Assembly (NCBI GenBank): GCA_036497895.1
Contig: DASXIR010000285.1
Coordinates: 1-38,491, forward strand
Length of the DNA: 38,491 nucleotides
From: CAVQFC01 sp036497895
Lineage (GTDB): Bacteria; Acidobacteriota; Vicinamibacteria; Vicinamibacterales; CAVVIG01
Direction of reading: 5' to 3'
The notes beneath the pieces are model-generated. The model saw only the letters and a list, made by a program, of their open reading frames with translations. It had not been told where the DNA came from and searched no databases. The stretch's first letter is position 1. The number at the start of each line of letters is the position of its first letter. Made by a program: the position numbers and the translations under genes. This document shows, piece after piece, positions 24,059 to 33,127 of the stretch.

Positions 24059-25339
24059 TCAGATCGTCGTTCCGGGCGCGATCACTCCTTCTTTGAGGAC
24101 GACGATGATGCCGTCGCGGATGCAGTAGCCGTCGCCGTCGGCGTGCCGGATGCCGGATTCGTTGGTCAGCTTTGCGCCGTCGCCGATGCGCGCGTTCTTG
24201 TCCACGATCACCCGATCGAGCACCACATCCCGTCCGATGCCGAGCCGCGGATTTCCCGCCCTCGCCGGCGCCTCATCGTCGGCTTCGTAGAAGTCCGCTC
24301 CGAGCAAAACCGAGCGGCGAATCGTCGCGCCCGCCTGGACGTTGGTGCGGATGCCGACGATCGATTCCTGAATGCTGCAGCGGTCCAGGAAGCAGCCTTC
24401 GGCGATGATCGCCTGGGTTGCGGTGCAGTCGTCGAAACGCGCGCCAGGCAGGAATCGTGGATGGGTGTAGATGGGACGCCGTGAATCGTAGAATCGAAAC
24501 GGCGCGCCGGCCTGGGTCAGCAGAATATTGGCGTCGTAGAACGAACCGACTGTCCCGACGTCAGCCCAGTAGCCGCGAAACAGGTGAGTGTTCACACGGT
24601 AGCGCTCGAGCGCTGCCGGAATAATCTGACGGCCGAAATCGGTCGCGCCATCCTCTCCGATGGCGTCGAACAGCGCCTCGCGCGAGAACACGTAGATGCC
24701 CATCGACGCGACGAACGGTGTCTCCGGCGAATGGCCGCCGAACATGGCGCCGCGTGGAATGCTCTGGCCAATCGCCTCGAGACGCTCGCGGGACGGTTTC
24801 TCGTCGAACGCGACGATCTGACCGTGGCGGTCGAGTCCGAGGATGCCCATCGACGAGGCATGGTCGATGCCGACCGGCGTGGCGGCAACCGTGATGTCGG
24901 CGCGGCGATCGATGTGCGCGTCCACCAGCTCGGCGTAGTCCATACGGTACAGCTGATCGCCGGCGAGAATCAGGTAGTAGTCCGCGTCGTACCGGGCAAA
25001 ATGCCGCGCGGCCTGACGTACGGCGTCCGCCGTGCCCTGGTACCAGTTCGGGTTGTCCGGCGTCTGTTCGGCGGCCAGGATTTCGACGAAACCGGGGCTG
25101 AAGAGATCCATCCGGTAGGTCTGGGCGATGTGCCGGTTCAACGACGCGGAATTGAACTGTGTCAGCACGAAAATCCGGCGCATGTCGGCGTGCAGGCAGT
25201 TGCTGATCGGGATGTCGATGAGACGGTATTTCCCGCCGATCGGAACCGCCGGCTTCGATCGCTGAGCGGTAAGCGGAAAGAGCCGGGAGCCTTGCCCACC
25301 GCCGAGAATGATCGCCAGCGTCTCGCTATTCATCGCCAT
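24059..25339 (-). CDS. glgC: Glucose-1-phosphate adenylyltransferase GlgC
   Basis: 426 residues, the usual length. The N-terminal nucleotidyltransferase domain has LGGGQGSRLFPLT, SKPAVPIGGKYRLIDIPISNC, WYQGTADAVRQ and LAGDQLYRMDY; a C-terminal left-handed beta helix contains the repeated hexapeptides. It makes ADP-glucose from ATP and glucose-1-phosphate for glycogen synthesis in the cytoplasm. No other glg gene is in the window. The stop abuts the TonB-receptor remnant. Confidence 0.95.
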   Translation of the reverse strand: MAMNSETLAIILGGGQGSRLFPLTAQRSKPAVPIGGKYRLIDIPISNCLHADMRRIFVLTQFNSASLNRHIAQTYRMDLFSPGFVEILAAEQTPDNPNWYQGTADAVRQAARHFARYDADYYLILAGDQLYRMDYAELVDAHIDRRADITVAATPVGIDHASSMGILGLDRHGQIVAFDEKPSRERLEAIGQSIPRGAMFGGHSPETPFVASMGIYVFSREALFDAIGEDGATDFGRQIIPAALERYRVNTHLFRGYWADVGTVGSFYDANILLTQAGAPFRFYDSRRPIYTHPRFLPGARFDDCTATQAIIAEGCFLDRCSIQESIVGIRTNVQAGATIRRSVLLGADFYEADDEAPARAGNPRLGIGRDVVLDRVIVDKNARIGDGAKLTNESGIRHADGDGYCIRDGIIVVLKEGVIAPGTTI

Positions 25340-25384
25340 GCATTCACCAATCTACCTCCGTGACCACGGCCGTTGTGTCGCTAC

Positions 25385-25413
25385 GTAACGACAATGTAAA
25401 CGAATCTGTTACA
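25385..25413 (+). promoter_or_regulatory. Putative Pho box upstream of DUF47-pit
   Basis: GTAAC (25385-25389) and GTAAA(C) (25396-25401) are 11 bp apart, followed after 12 bp by GTTAC (25408-25412), giving three near-equal half-sites within 45 bp of the DUF47 start. Confidence 0.5.
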
Positions 25414-25426
25414 ATCCAGCCCTCTG

Positions 25427-26044
25427 ATGGCCTTCAGACTGCTCCCCCGCGAAGAGAAGTTCTACACAGATTTCCAGGCGCTTGGCGACGAATTGAAGCG
25501 TGGCGCCCGCCTGCTCGAGGAAATGGTGACGCCGGAGCGTCCGACCTGGGACAAGGCCGACGAGATCAAGGAAGTCGAGCACAAGTGCGACTTTCTGACG
25601 CACGAGATCATCCAGCGCCTCAACCGCACGTTCGTGACGCCGCTCGACCGCGAAGACATTTTCGCGCTGGCGCGGTCGCTCGACGACGTGATGGATGCGA
25701 TTGACGCGGCGGCGACGATCATCCGGCTGTACCGCCTCGAGACCGTCCGCTTCGGCGCCCGCGAACTGGCGCACATCATCACCGCGTGCACCGATCAGGT
25801 GCGATTGGCCCTCGGCGCGCTCGAGATGAACAAAGGCCTGGCCACTCACGCCATCGAGATCAATCGCCTCGAGAACGAGGCCGATCGCACGCACCAGCAA
25901 TCCGTCAGCCAGCTGTTCGACGACGAACGCGATCCGATCGTCGTGATCAAATGGAAGGAGACCCTCGACTTTCTCGAGTCGGCGACCGATCGCTGTGAGG
26001 ACGTCGCCAACGTGCTCGAGGGTGTCATGGTCAAGAACGGCTAG
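25427..26044 (+). CDS. DUF47 PhoU-like Pit accessory protein
   Basis: 205-residue all-helical protein. It shows LLPREEKFYTDFQ at the N-terminus, EVEHKCDFLTHEIIQRLNRTFVTPLDREDIFALARSLDDVMDAI (the strongly conserved DUF47 core) and the second-repeat ENEADRTHQQSV and DRCEDVANVLEGV. DUF47 proteins are PhoU relatives that pair with Pit transporters and are thought to control them. The pit gene follows after 6 nt, so it is the first gene of a two-gene operon. Confidence 0.93.
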   Translation: MAFRLLPREEKFYTDFQALGDELKRGARLLEEMVTPERPTWDKADEIKEVEHKCDFLTHEIIQRLNRTFVTPLDREDIFALARSLDDVMDAIDAAATIIRLYRLETVRFGARELAHIITACTDQVRLALGALEMNKGLATHAIEINRLENEADRTHQQSVSQLFDDERDPIVVIKWKETLDFLESATDRCEDVANVLEGVMVKNG

Positions 26045-26050
26045 GCGGCG

Positions 26051-27046
26051 ATGCTCTTCTGGTCGGTCGCCGGGCTCATCCTGGTCGCCCTCGTCTTCGA
26101 CTACATCAACGGATTCCACGACGCCGCCAACTCGATTGCGACGGTCGTGTCGACGCGCGTCCTCTCGCCCGGCCGGGCGGTCATCTGGGCGGCCACCTTC
26201 AATTTCGTCGCCGCGTTCACGTTCGGGACCGGCGTGGCCAAAACCGTCGGCTCCGGCATGGTCGACATCAAGATCGTCACCTTTGCGGTGATTCTCGCCG
26301 GCCTGGCCGGCGCGATCGTCTGGGATCTGATCACCTGGTATTTCGGGTTGCCGACCAGTTCTTCGCACGCCTTGATCGGCGGCTACGCCGGCGCGGCAGT
26401 CGCCAAAGCCGGGTTCGCGGCGATCATTCCCTCTGGCTGGACCAAAACGATCCTGTTCATCTTCCTGTCGCCGCTGGTCGGGCTCGTGCTCGGCTTTGCG
26501 ATCATGACGTCGCTCATGTGGATTTTCCGGTGGATGCCGCCGTCCCGCGTCGATCGATGGTTTCGCAAGCTGCAGCTGGTCTCCGCCGCGTTTTTCAGCC
26601 TGAACCACGGCGCCAACGATGCGCAGAAGACGATGGGCATCATCGCCGGCGTGCTCTACGCCGCACATTACATCGACAGTTTCTATATTCCGTTCTGGGT
26701 GGTGCTGGCGGCGCATGCCGCGATTGGCCTCGGCACGCTGGCTGGCGGCTGGCGCATCATCCACACCATGGGATCGAAGATCACGAAGCTGCAGCCGGTC
26801 GGCGGCTTTGCGGCGGAGACCAGCGCCGCGATCTCGATTCTGATTGCGACCCAGACCGGCGTGCCGGTCAGCACAACGCACGCCATCACCGGTGCCATCG
26901 TCGGCGTCGGCGCCGTCCGGAGGCTATCGGCGGTGCGGTGGGGTGTCGCGGGGCAGATTGTCTGGGCGTGGGTGCTGACCATTCCTGCCGCGTTCCTGAT
27001 CGCCGCGCTCACCTACACGCTGCTGAAATTCGCCGGCGCCCACTGA
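26051..27046 (+). CDS. pitA: Low-affinity inorganic phosphate transporter Pit
   Basis: 331-residue membrane protein with about ten helices. The two inverted PHO4 signatures are visible: FDYINGFHDAANSIATVVSTRVL near the N-terminus and FFSLNHGANDAQKTMGIIAG in the middle. GLPTSSSHALIGG and VPVSTTHAITGAIVG form the paired Ser/Thr-rich hairpins. It imports phosphate, probably as a metal-phosphate complex with protons. Co-transcribed with the DUF47 gene. Confidence 0.95.
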   Translation: MLFWSVAGLILVALVFDYINGFHDAANSIATVVSTRVLSPGRAVIWAATFNFVAAFTFGTGVAKTVGSGMVDIKIVTFAVILAGLAGAIVWDLITWYFGLPTSSSHALIGGYAGAAVAKAGFAAIIPSGWTKTILFIFLSPLVGLVLGFAIMTSLMWIFRWMPPSRVDRWFRKLQLVSAAFFSLNHGANDAQKTMGIIAGVLYAAHYIDSFYIPFWVVLAAHAAIGLGTLAGGWRIIHTMGSKITKLQPVGGFAAETSAAISILIATQTGVPVSTTHAITGAIVGVGAVRRLSAVRWGVAGQIVWAWVLTIPAAFLIAALTYTLLKFAGAH

Positions 27047-27109
27047 GGTCGAACCCGGACTTCGCCGCTCCGCCTAGCTGAGAGCGCTTGCGTCGGATTG
27101 TTACTGGGG

Positions 27110-27130
27110 TCGCGCCGATGTTCGGCGCGA
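27110..27130. terminator. Perfect palindrome between pit and phoR
   Basis: TCGCGCCGA-TGT-TCGGCGCGA, a 9-bp perfect stem, sits between the convergent pit and phoR genes, 3 nt beyond the phoR stop. It could act as a bidirectional terminator although no T-run is present. Confidence 0.45.
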
Positions 27131-27133
27131 GCC

Positions 27134-28903
27134 TCACGGCAGGGTGATGACGAAACGCGCGCCGCCGCCAGGCCGGTTTTCGGCCCGCGCCGTTCCGCCG
27201 TGCAGTTCCACCAGGTGCTTCACGATCGCGAGACCGAGACCGGTGCCGCCTGGGTCGCGCGCGCGCGACTTGTCGACGCGATAAAACCGCTCGAACACCC
27301 GTGTCAGATCGTCCGGCGGAATCCCGGGTCCATCGTCCGAGACACTGATCTGGCTCCGTGAACCTTCGCGGCCGACGTCGATGCGAATCGTGGCCCGTTC
27401 CGGCGAATAGGTGACGGCGTTGGCCACCAGATTCCGCAACGCATCGTGCAACTTGGCCGGATCCGCGCGGACCGTCTCCGCGCCCGGCGCTACGGCGACC
27501 TCGATGCGCTGGTCGCGTGCCTCGGCCTCCGGCGCCAGGTCGCTGGCCACCGCCTGCACGAGACCACGCGCATCGCAGCCGCTCAATTCGAGCGTCTCCT
27601 GACCCGCATCGAGTCGCGCCAGCCGCAGCAGGTCCTTGACCAGCCGCTCCATACGCTGCGTGTGCCGCGCGATGATGTCGAGGAATCGCCGGCTCTCGTC
27701 GGCACTCGCGTCGCCGTCCGACAGCGCTTCGACATAGCCGCGAATCGCGGTCAATGGTGTCCGCAGCTCGTGCGAGACGTTGGCGACGAAATCTCGCCGG
27801 ATCTGATCGGCGCGGCGAAGGTCGGTGATGTCGAGCAGCACGAGGATGACGCCATGAATCGCCGACCCAGCCGCCGGTGCGGCGCGCGCCATGATCGTGC
27901 GCGAGGGATCGCGCGGCGGCGACAGCTCGAGCGCGCCCGGCGTCCGGCCGACCAGCACCGATGCCACCAGCTCGGCGATCGCGGGGAGACGAATGGTTTC
28001 GACGTACGGCCGGCCGGCTGCGACATCGTCCAGCTTCAGCATCTGCCGCGCGGCGTCGTTCACCAGTTGCAACCGCGCGTGGGCGTCCACCACGATCACA
28101 CCTTCGACCATTCCCGCGAGGATCGCCTCCATCCTGGCGCGGTCGCGGGCCTGCGCTTCGAGACGGCGTCCGACTTCCTGTACCGATTCGTTCAGCGCTC
28201 GCGCGACGTCGCCGAGTTCGTCGTCGCCGAAGCCGAGGCGCGGCGGCTCGAGATCACCGCGTTGATAGCGGGCGGCGATGTCGGCGATGAGGTGAACACG
28301 CCGGCCAATGCGCGCCGAAAAGATCCAGGCGATGAGGGCGCCGCCGAGCAGCGCCACCCCGAGCGCCGCCAGCGTCGCCGTGAGCACGGTGCCGAGCTGA
28401 GATTGGATCGTGGTCAGGGGCAGGGCGACGCGCACGAACGCAACCGGCTGTCCCCGCACCGGAACCGCGACGTACAACATGTCGATCTTGAGCGTGTCGC
28501 TGTAGCGGCGGGCCTGGCCGAGACCAGTCGAACGCGCGGCGACGACCTCCGGGCGCTGGCCATGGTTTTCCATGGTCGCGACGGCATCGACGGTCTCAGA
28601 CGAGTCGCCGAGGACCCGGCCGTCAGCGGCGATCAGCGTGACGCGTGCGTCAATCAACTGACCGAGACGATCGGCCTCCTCGTCGAGGGCCGCGAGGTCA
28701 CTCGCGCCACTCGCGAAAGGCGCGGCCCGGCCCAGCAGGTCCGCCGCCAGACCCGCTTCGGCCACCAGCGTGTTCTCAATCCGTGCGTTGGTCTGACGCC
28801 GCATGGTCGTCGCGAACAGCAGGCCGGCGACAGTCAACGCCAGAATCGCGGCCGACAGGGCGGCGAAAAAGAACTTCGTCTGGAAACTGGCGCGCGGCGT
28901 CAT
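27134..28903 (-). CDS. phoR: PhoR-like sensor histidine kinase
   Basis: 589 residues. TM1 is about 11-33, an extracytoplasmic sensor region about 34-170, and TM2 about 172-195. HAMP spans about 196-250 and PAS about 255-362 (VEGVIVVDAHARLQLVNDAA). The HisKA phospho-acceptor is H378 in FVANVSHELRTPLTAI; the HATPase N box is LRNLVANAVTYSPE, with DDGPGIP and GGTGLGLAIVKHLVELHGG. This is the domain order of the large PhoR form. Its ATG lies 3 nt after the stop of the upstream regulator gene. Given the surrounding phosphate genes, phosphate limitation is the likely signal. Confidence 0.9.
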   Translation of the reverse strand: MTPRASFQTKFFFAALSAAILALTVAGLLFATTMRRQTNARIENTLVAEAGLAADLLGRAAPFASGASDLAALDEEADRLGQLIDARVTLIAADGRVLGDSSETVDAVATMENHGQRPEVVAARSTGLGQARRYSDTLKIDMLYVAVPVRGQPVAFVRVALPLTTIQSQLGTVLTATLAALGVALLGGALIAWIFSARIGRRVHLIADIAARYQRGDLEPPRLGFGDDELGDVARALNESVQEVGRRLEAQARDRARMEAILAGMVEGVIVVDAHARLQLVNDAARQMLKLDDVAAGRPYVETIRLPAIAELVASVLVGRTPGALELSPPRDPSRTIMARAAPAAGSAIHGVILVLLDITDLRRADQIRRDFVANVSHELRTPLTAIRGYVEALSDGDASADESRRFLDIIARHTQRMERLVKDLLRLARLDAGQETLELSGCDARGLVQAVASDLAPEAEARDQRIEVAVAPGAETVRADPAKLHDALRNLVANAVTYSPERATIRIDVGREGSRSQISVSDDGPGIPPDDLTRVFERFYRVDKSRARDPGGTGLGLAIVKHLVELHGGTARAENRPGGGARFVITLP

Positions 28904-28906
28904 TGT

Positions 28907-29599
28907 CTACGGCGCGGGATCGAGGAGCTTGTAGCCGAACTGCTTGACCGTCACCAGCGCTTCACCGAGGATCGGCAGCTTCTCGCGCAGGCGGCGGACG
29001 TGGACGTCCACGGTCCGGGTGCCGCCGGTGTAGCGGTAGCCCCAGACGTCGGTCAGCAGGACGTCTCGCGACAGCACCCGACCGCGATGCTGCAGCATGT
29101 ATTCCAGCAGCAGGAACTCTTTCGCAGTCAGCGTCACCGCATCCCCGGCCGACGACACGACGTGGCGTTCGGTGTCGACCGCGATCGAGCCGTATGCCAG
29201 GGTCTTGGACGAGGTCTTGGCGCCGCGATGAGCGCGACGCAGCAGCGCGCGGACTCGCGCGACCAGTTCGTTGGGACTGAATGGCTTGGCCAGGTAGTCG
29301 TCTGCCCCGAGCTCGAGGCCGACGATGCGCTCGGATTCCTCAGCGCGGGCGGTCAGCATGATGATGGGAATCGCCGCAGTCGATTCGTTGGCGCGCACGA
29401 GCCGGCAGACTTCCAGGCCGTCCAACTGCGGCAGCATCAAGTCGAGGATGAGCAGGTCAGGAGCCCTGACACCGATCGCCTGCAGTCCGTTTCGCCCGGA
29501 CGAGGCGATTTCCGTGAGATAGCCCGCCTTCTCGAGATAGCGGGCCACGAGAGTTGCAATGTCCGGATCGTCCTCGACGATCAGGATGCGCATGGCCAT
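28907..29599 (-). CDS. phoB: PhoB-like response regulator
   Basis: 230 residues: a receiver with VEDD, phosphoacceptor D53 (LLILDLMLP), MLTARAEE and AKPFSPNELVARV. A winged-helix effector follows with TAKEFLLLEYMLQHRGRVLSRDVLL, VWGY, RTVDVHVRRLREKL and FGYKLLD. The start is ATG 29599 or 29593; AGGA upstream suits either. It is encoded first in the operon with the PhoR-like kinase and is the best candidate to bind the 11-bp repeats. No such repeat was found before its own gene. Confidence 0.9.
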   Translation of the reverse strand: MAMRILIVEDDPDIATLVARYLEKAGYLTEIASSGRNGLQAIGVRAPDLLILDLMLPQLDGLEVCRLVRANESTAAIPIIMLTARAEESERIVGLELGADDYLAKPFSPNELVARVRALLRRAHRGAKTSSKTLAYGSIAVDTERHVVSSAGDAVTLTAKEFLLLEYMLQHRGRVLSRDVLLTDVWGYRYTGGTRTVDVHVRRLREKLPILGEALVTVKQFGYKLLDPAP

Positions 29600-29654
29600 G
29601 TCCTGACATTCTAGCCTCTAGTCCCAGGCGCGCAGGCCCGCTACAATGCAGTCC

Positions 29655-30110
29655 ATGAGAACTCTCATCATCGGCGCGCTGCTCGCGCAACTGTCCAACG
29701 CCCCGGCGCGTCCGTCGCACGCGATCGTGACGGTGCCGCCGGCCGCGGTCACCGGTGCGCCCGGCTCCAAAGTGTCGCTGCGAGTCGATGTGACGCCGAA
29801 GGCGGGTGTGCATGTCTACGCGCCGGGTTCAGACGACTACATCGCGGTCGACATCAAGCTGAACCCGCTGCCGGCGATCACGGCGGAAAAGGTGCAGTAC
29901 CCCAAATCCACGATCATGACCTTCGCGGACGAGAAGGTGGCCGTGTTTGCGAGCGCGTTCCAGCTCACGCAGGACGTCACGCTCGACAAATCCGTGAAGG
30001 CCGGCGAGACCATCGTTGTCGCCGGTAAGGTGACCTATCAGGCCTGCGACGACCGGGTCTGCTATCCGCCCGAGTCGGCGCCGGTGTCGTGGACGGTGAA
30101 CGTCAAGTAA
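29655..30110 (+). CDS. Exported DsbD alpha-domain-like protein
   Basis: About 151 residues from ATG 29655 (ATG 29646 is also possible), with a short N-terminal signal. The immunoglobulin-like domain contains GVHVYAPGSDDY and ends with VTYQACDDRVCYPPESAPV, where the two cysteines match the redox-active pair of the DsbD N-terminal (alpha) domain. The membrane and thioredoxin domains of full DsbD are missing. It would act in the periplasm in thiol transfer or as an electron acceptor. Convergent with the nickel transporter gene. Confidence 0.8.
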   Translation: MRTLIIGALLAQLSNAPARPSHAIVTVPPAAVTGAPGSKVSLRVDVTPKAGVHVYAPGSDDYIAVDIKLNPLPAITAEKVQYPKSTIMTFADEKVAVFASAFQLTQDVTLDKSVKAGETIVVAGKVTYQACDDRVCYPPESAPVSWTVNVK

Positions 30111-30130
30111 CGATCGAGAATCCTGAACTC

Positions 30131-30841
30131 TCAGAATATTTTGTACAGCAGCGGGTAACCCCACCACAGGCCCAGCGTCGTCGAGACGCAGCCGACCACC
30201 AGCGAGATTCCGCGGAGCAGACCGCGATGTCCGCTCAATTGCGCCAGCGGCCAGCCAAGCAGCCCTGACAGGGCCGCCATTCCGATCGTCGAACCCAGCC
30301 CGAACACGGCCATGTAGGTGAGCCGCGAGGTAATCGACGGCAATGTCGTCAGCACCAGCGCCGTGAGCGCGCCGCTCCCTGCCAGGCCGTGCACCGCGCC
30401 GACCAGCAGCGGGCGCCGGGCCAGCGTCCATGTGCCGATGTGCACGTGCGCCGGTGCGCCTTCGTGGGTGTGATGACGATGGCCGTGATGGTGCGCATGG
30501 ACGGGGCCGGCTGGGCCCTGACTCGCGGCGAGATAGATGGCGCGCACGCCGAGTCCGATCAGCATCAACGCCACCAGGAATTCGAACGTGTCCGCGAGTC
30601 GCGGCGGCAGGTCGGCGCGCAGCACTACCAGCACGATGCCGACGACGAGAAGCGAGAAGGTGTGGCCGAGCCCCCAGCAGGCGCCGAGCAGCGCCGCCTT
30701 GAATTTGCTGCGTTCGCCGGCGACCAGCGTCGTCACCGCCGCGAGATGATCCGGTTCGAGCGCGTGGCGCATGCCGAGCAGCGAGCCGAGACCGGAACTG
30801 GTCAACACTTCGAGGACAGGCATGATGCGGTGCCCGGCCAT
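30131..30841 (-). CDS. NiCoT/UreH-like nickel-cobalt transporter
   Basis: 236-residue membrane protein with about six helices. The first carries RHALEPDHLAAV, the HX4DH metal-selectivity motif of NiCoT permeases. A cytoplasmic loop is His-rich (HAHHHGHRHHTHEG) and may hold metal. GAVHGLAGSGALTAL and GLGSTIGMAALS are the other conserved segments. Length fits the short HupE/UreJ-NicO type. ATG 30841 or 30823 can start it. No urease or hydrogenase gene is in the window. Confidence 0.85.
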   Translation of the reverse strand: MAGHRIMPVLEVLTSSGLGSLLGMRHALEPDHLAAVTTLVAGERSKFKAALLGACWGLGHTFSLLVVGIVLVVLRADLPPRLADTFEFLVALMLIGLGVRAIYLAASQGPAGPVHAHHHGHRHHTHEGAPAHVHIGTWTLARRPLLVGAVHGLAGSGALTALVLTTLPSITSRLTYMAVFGLGSTIGMAALSGLLGWPLAQLSGHRGLLRGISLVVGCVSTTLGLWWGYPLLYKIF

Positions 30842-30870
30842 TCTATCCCACTGACGTAGAATCGTTGGCC

Positions 30871-32553
30871 ATGGCGCCGCTCAATAAATTCAGTTCCCGG
30901 ATTACGCAGCCCAAGTCGCAAGGGGCGTCGCAGGCGATGTTGTATGCGACCGGCATGGCCGACGCCGACATGGACAAACCGCAGGTCGGCATTGCCAGCG
31001 TCTGGTACGAAGGCAACCCGTGCAACATGCACCTGCTGACGCTCGCCGAGAAAGTGAAGGAGGGCGTGGTCGCCGCCGGGATGGTCGGGATGCGCTTCAA
31101 CACCATCGGCGTCAGCGACGGCATCTCGATGGGTACCGACGGGATGAGTTTCTCACTCCAGTCGCGCGATCTGATCGCCGATTCGATCGAAACCGTGATG
31201 GGCGGGCAGTGGTACGACGCCAACATCTCGCTGCCAGGCTGCGACAAGAACATGCCGGGCTGCCTGATCGCGATGGGACGGCTGAATCGTCCGTCGCTGA
31301 TGGTCTACGGCGGCACGATTCGCGCCGGTCACGGCGACGGCGACCACAAACTCGACGTCATCTCGGCGTTTCAGAGTTATGGTCAATTTCTCGCCGGTGC
31401 GATCACCGAGCCGCAGCGAAAAGAAATCCTGCGCCATTCGTGTCCAGGGGCCGGCGCATGCGGCGGGATGTATACCGCCAATACGATGGCTGCGGCGATC
31501 GAGGCGCTCGGCATGAGCCTGCCGTACAGTTCGTCGACGCCGGCCGAGGATCCGGACAAGCACGCCGAATGTCTGGCCGCCGGCCGGGCGGTGCTGCACC
31601 TGCTCGAACTCGATCTGAAACCCCGCGACATCATGACCAGGGCGGCCTTCGAGAACGCCATGGTACTGGTGACGGTGCTCGGCGGGTCGACCAACGCGGT
31701 GCTGCACCTGATCGCGATGGCGCGATCGGTGGGCGTACCGCTCACCATCGACGATTTCCAGGCCGTCAGCAATCGGGTGCCGATGCTCGCCGACTTCAAG
31801 CCGAGCGGATCGTTCGTGATGGAGGATCTCCATTCGGTCGGCGGCATTCCCGCGGTGCTGAAGCTGCTGCTCGAGGCTGGCCTCGTGGACGGATCGTGCA
31901 TGACCGTCACCGGCAAGACGCTCGCCGATAACCTCGAGGGTGTACCCGGTCTGGCCGCAGGGCAGGCGATCATTCGTCCGCTGTCGAATCCAATCAAAGA
32001 GACCGGTCATATCCAGATCCTCAAGGGCAACCTGGCGCCCGAGGGGTCGGTCGCGAAAATCACGGGCAAGGAAGGTTCGGTGTTTTCCGGCCCTGCGCGA
32101 GTCTACGACTCAGAAGAGGACATGCTCCACGCCCTCGAACGGAAGGAAATCAGCAAAGGCGATGTGATCGTGATCCGCTATGAGGGACCGAAGGGCGGGC
32201 CGGGCATGCCCGAGATGCTGACGCCGACATCGGCCGTGATGGGCGCCGGCCTCGGCACTTCCGTCGCGCTTCTGACCGACGGTCGCTTTTCCGGCGGCTC
32301 GCACGGCTTCATCGTCGGCCACATCACGCCGGAGGCGCAGGACGGCGGACCGATTGCGCTCGTGCAGTCCGGCGATTACATCACGATCGACGCAGAACGC
32401 AACGCAATCACTGTTGATGTGTCGGACGAAGAGCTGAAGCACCGCCGGACCAACTGGAAGATGCCGCCGTTCAAGGCCCAGCGGGGAACGCTGGCGAAAT
32501 ACATCCGGCTCGTGAAAAGCGCGAGTGAAGGTTGCGTCACCGACGAGTTGTAG
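30871..32553 (+). CDS. ilvD: Dihydroxy-acid dehydratase
   Basis: 560 residues, standard for IlvD. It has NTIGVSDGISMGTDGMSFSL and the Fe-S cysteines in NPCNMH, PGCDKNMPGC and CPGAGACGGMYTANTMAAAIE. GGSTNAVLHL and TDGRFSGGSHGFIVGH complete the family pattern. It dehydrates 2,3-dihydroxy-isovalerate and -methylvalerate in valine and isoleucine synthesis. ATG 30871 is preferred over an upstream TTG. It stands alone, without other ilv genes. Confidence 0.97.
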   Translation: MAPLNKFSSRITQPKSQGASQAMLYATGMADADMDKPQVGIASVWYEGNPCNMHLLTLAEKVKEGVVAAGMVGMRFNTIGVSDGISMGTDGMSFSLQSRDLIADSIETVMGGQWYDANISLPGCDKNMPGCLIAMGRLNRPSLMVYGGTIRAGHGDGDHKLDVISAFQSYGQFLAGAITEPQRKEILRHSCPGAGACGGMYTANTMAAAIEALGMSLPYSSSTPAEDPDKHAECLAAGRAVLHLLELDLKPRDIMTRAAFENAMVLVTVLGGSTNAVLHLIAMARSVGVPLTIDDFQAVSNRVPMLADFKPSGSFVMEDLHSVGGIPAVLKLLLEAGLVDGSCMTVTGKTLADNLEGVPGLAAGQAIIRPLSNPIKETGHIQILKGNLAPEGSVAKITGKEGSVFSGPARVYDSEEDMLHALERKEISKGDVIVIRYEGPKGGPGMPEMLTPTSAVMGAGLGTSVALLTDGRFSGGSHGFIVGHITPEAQDGGPIALVQSGDYITIDAERNAITVDVSDEELKHRRTNWKMPPFKAQRGTLAKYIRLVKSASEGCVTDEL

Positions 32554-32568
32554 GGCGGCATACGAGAT

Positions 32569-33111
32569 CTAGTGCGGCTGGTTGACGACCACGTAGGTCA
32601 CCGACGAACCTGAGAACTGCGGCTGGTACCACACCGAGCCGCACTGCTGATAGCTGACCCCGCCCAACACGACCACCGTGCACGCCGGCGGCAGCGTGGT
32701 CACCATTGACCCGACCACGGCTGCGGTGATGACGGCGGTTGCCGTGATGGCGGCGGCGGCGGCGACAGGGTGGTAACAGCATCCGCCACCATAGTAGCCA
32801 CCGCCACCGTAGTATCCGCCGTGAACGTTGACGTCCACGTCCCGGTTCACGTTGACGTTCGTGTTCCGATTGACGTTGGTATTGTTGTTGACGTTGGTAT
32901 TGCGGTTGACGTTGTTGTTGGTGTTGACGTTGTTGTTGCGATTGACGTTGTTGTTGGCGCTGCCGCTGTTGCTGCGGTTGACGCTCGTCCGCGCGCTGCC
33001 GCCGCCACCACCTCCGCCGCCGCGCCGCTGAGCCAGGAGTGGGGTCGGGCCGGCCAGTCCGGCGATCAACACCGCTGCCGTGGCGATTCGAAGCTTGTTC
33101 GGGTTCATCAT
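32569..33111 (-). CDS. Exported Asn-repeat, Gly-rich protein
   Basis: 180 residues: signal peptide (to about LLAQ), a poly-Gly run, then about 60 residues built from a degenerate N-V-N-R/T-N repeat. A GGYYGGGGYYGGGCC segment, a hydrophobic Ala/Val stretch near 115-135 and a C-terminal domain with PPACTVVVLGG-SYQQCGS-WYQP follow. The C-terminal pattern occurs in small exported proteins of soil bacteria; the repeats vary. Function is unknown; surface or periplasmic location is inferred. It follows the DUF2092 gene after 16 nt. Confidence 0.75.
   Translation of the reverse strand: MMNPNKLRIATAAVLIAGLAGPTPLLAQRRGGGGGGGGSARTSVNRSNSGSANNNVNRNNNVNTNNNVNRNTNVNNNTNVNRNTNVNVNRDVDVNVHGGYYGGGGYYGGGCCYHPVAAAAAITATAVITAAVVGSMVTTLPPACTVVVLGGVSYQQCGSVWYQPQFSGSSVTYVVVNQPH
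32832..32966. repeat. Degenerate coding repeat, N-V-N-R-N units
   Basis: Short units of the type GTTGACGTT/GTTGTTGTT (plus strand) recur across this stretch and encode the Asn-rich tract of the exported protein. The units vary in order, so slippage and point mutation have both acted. Confidence 0.7.
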
Positions 33112-33127
33112 CGTCCTCTTCTCGACG

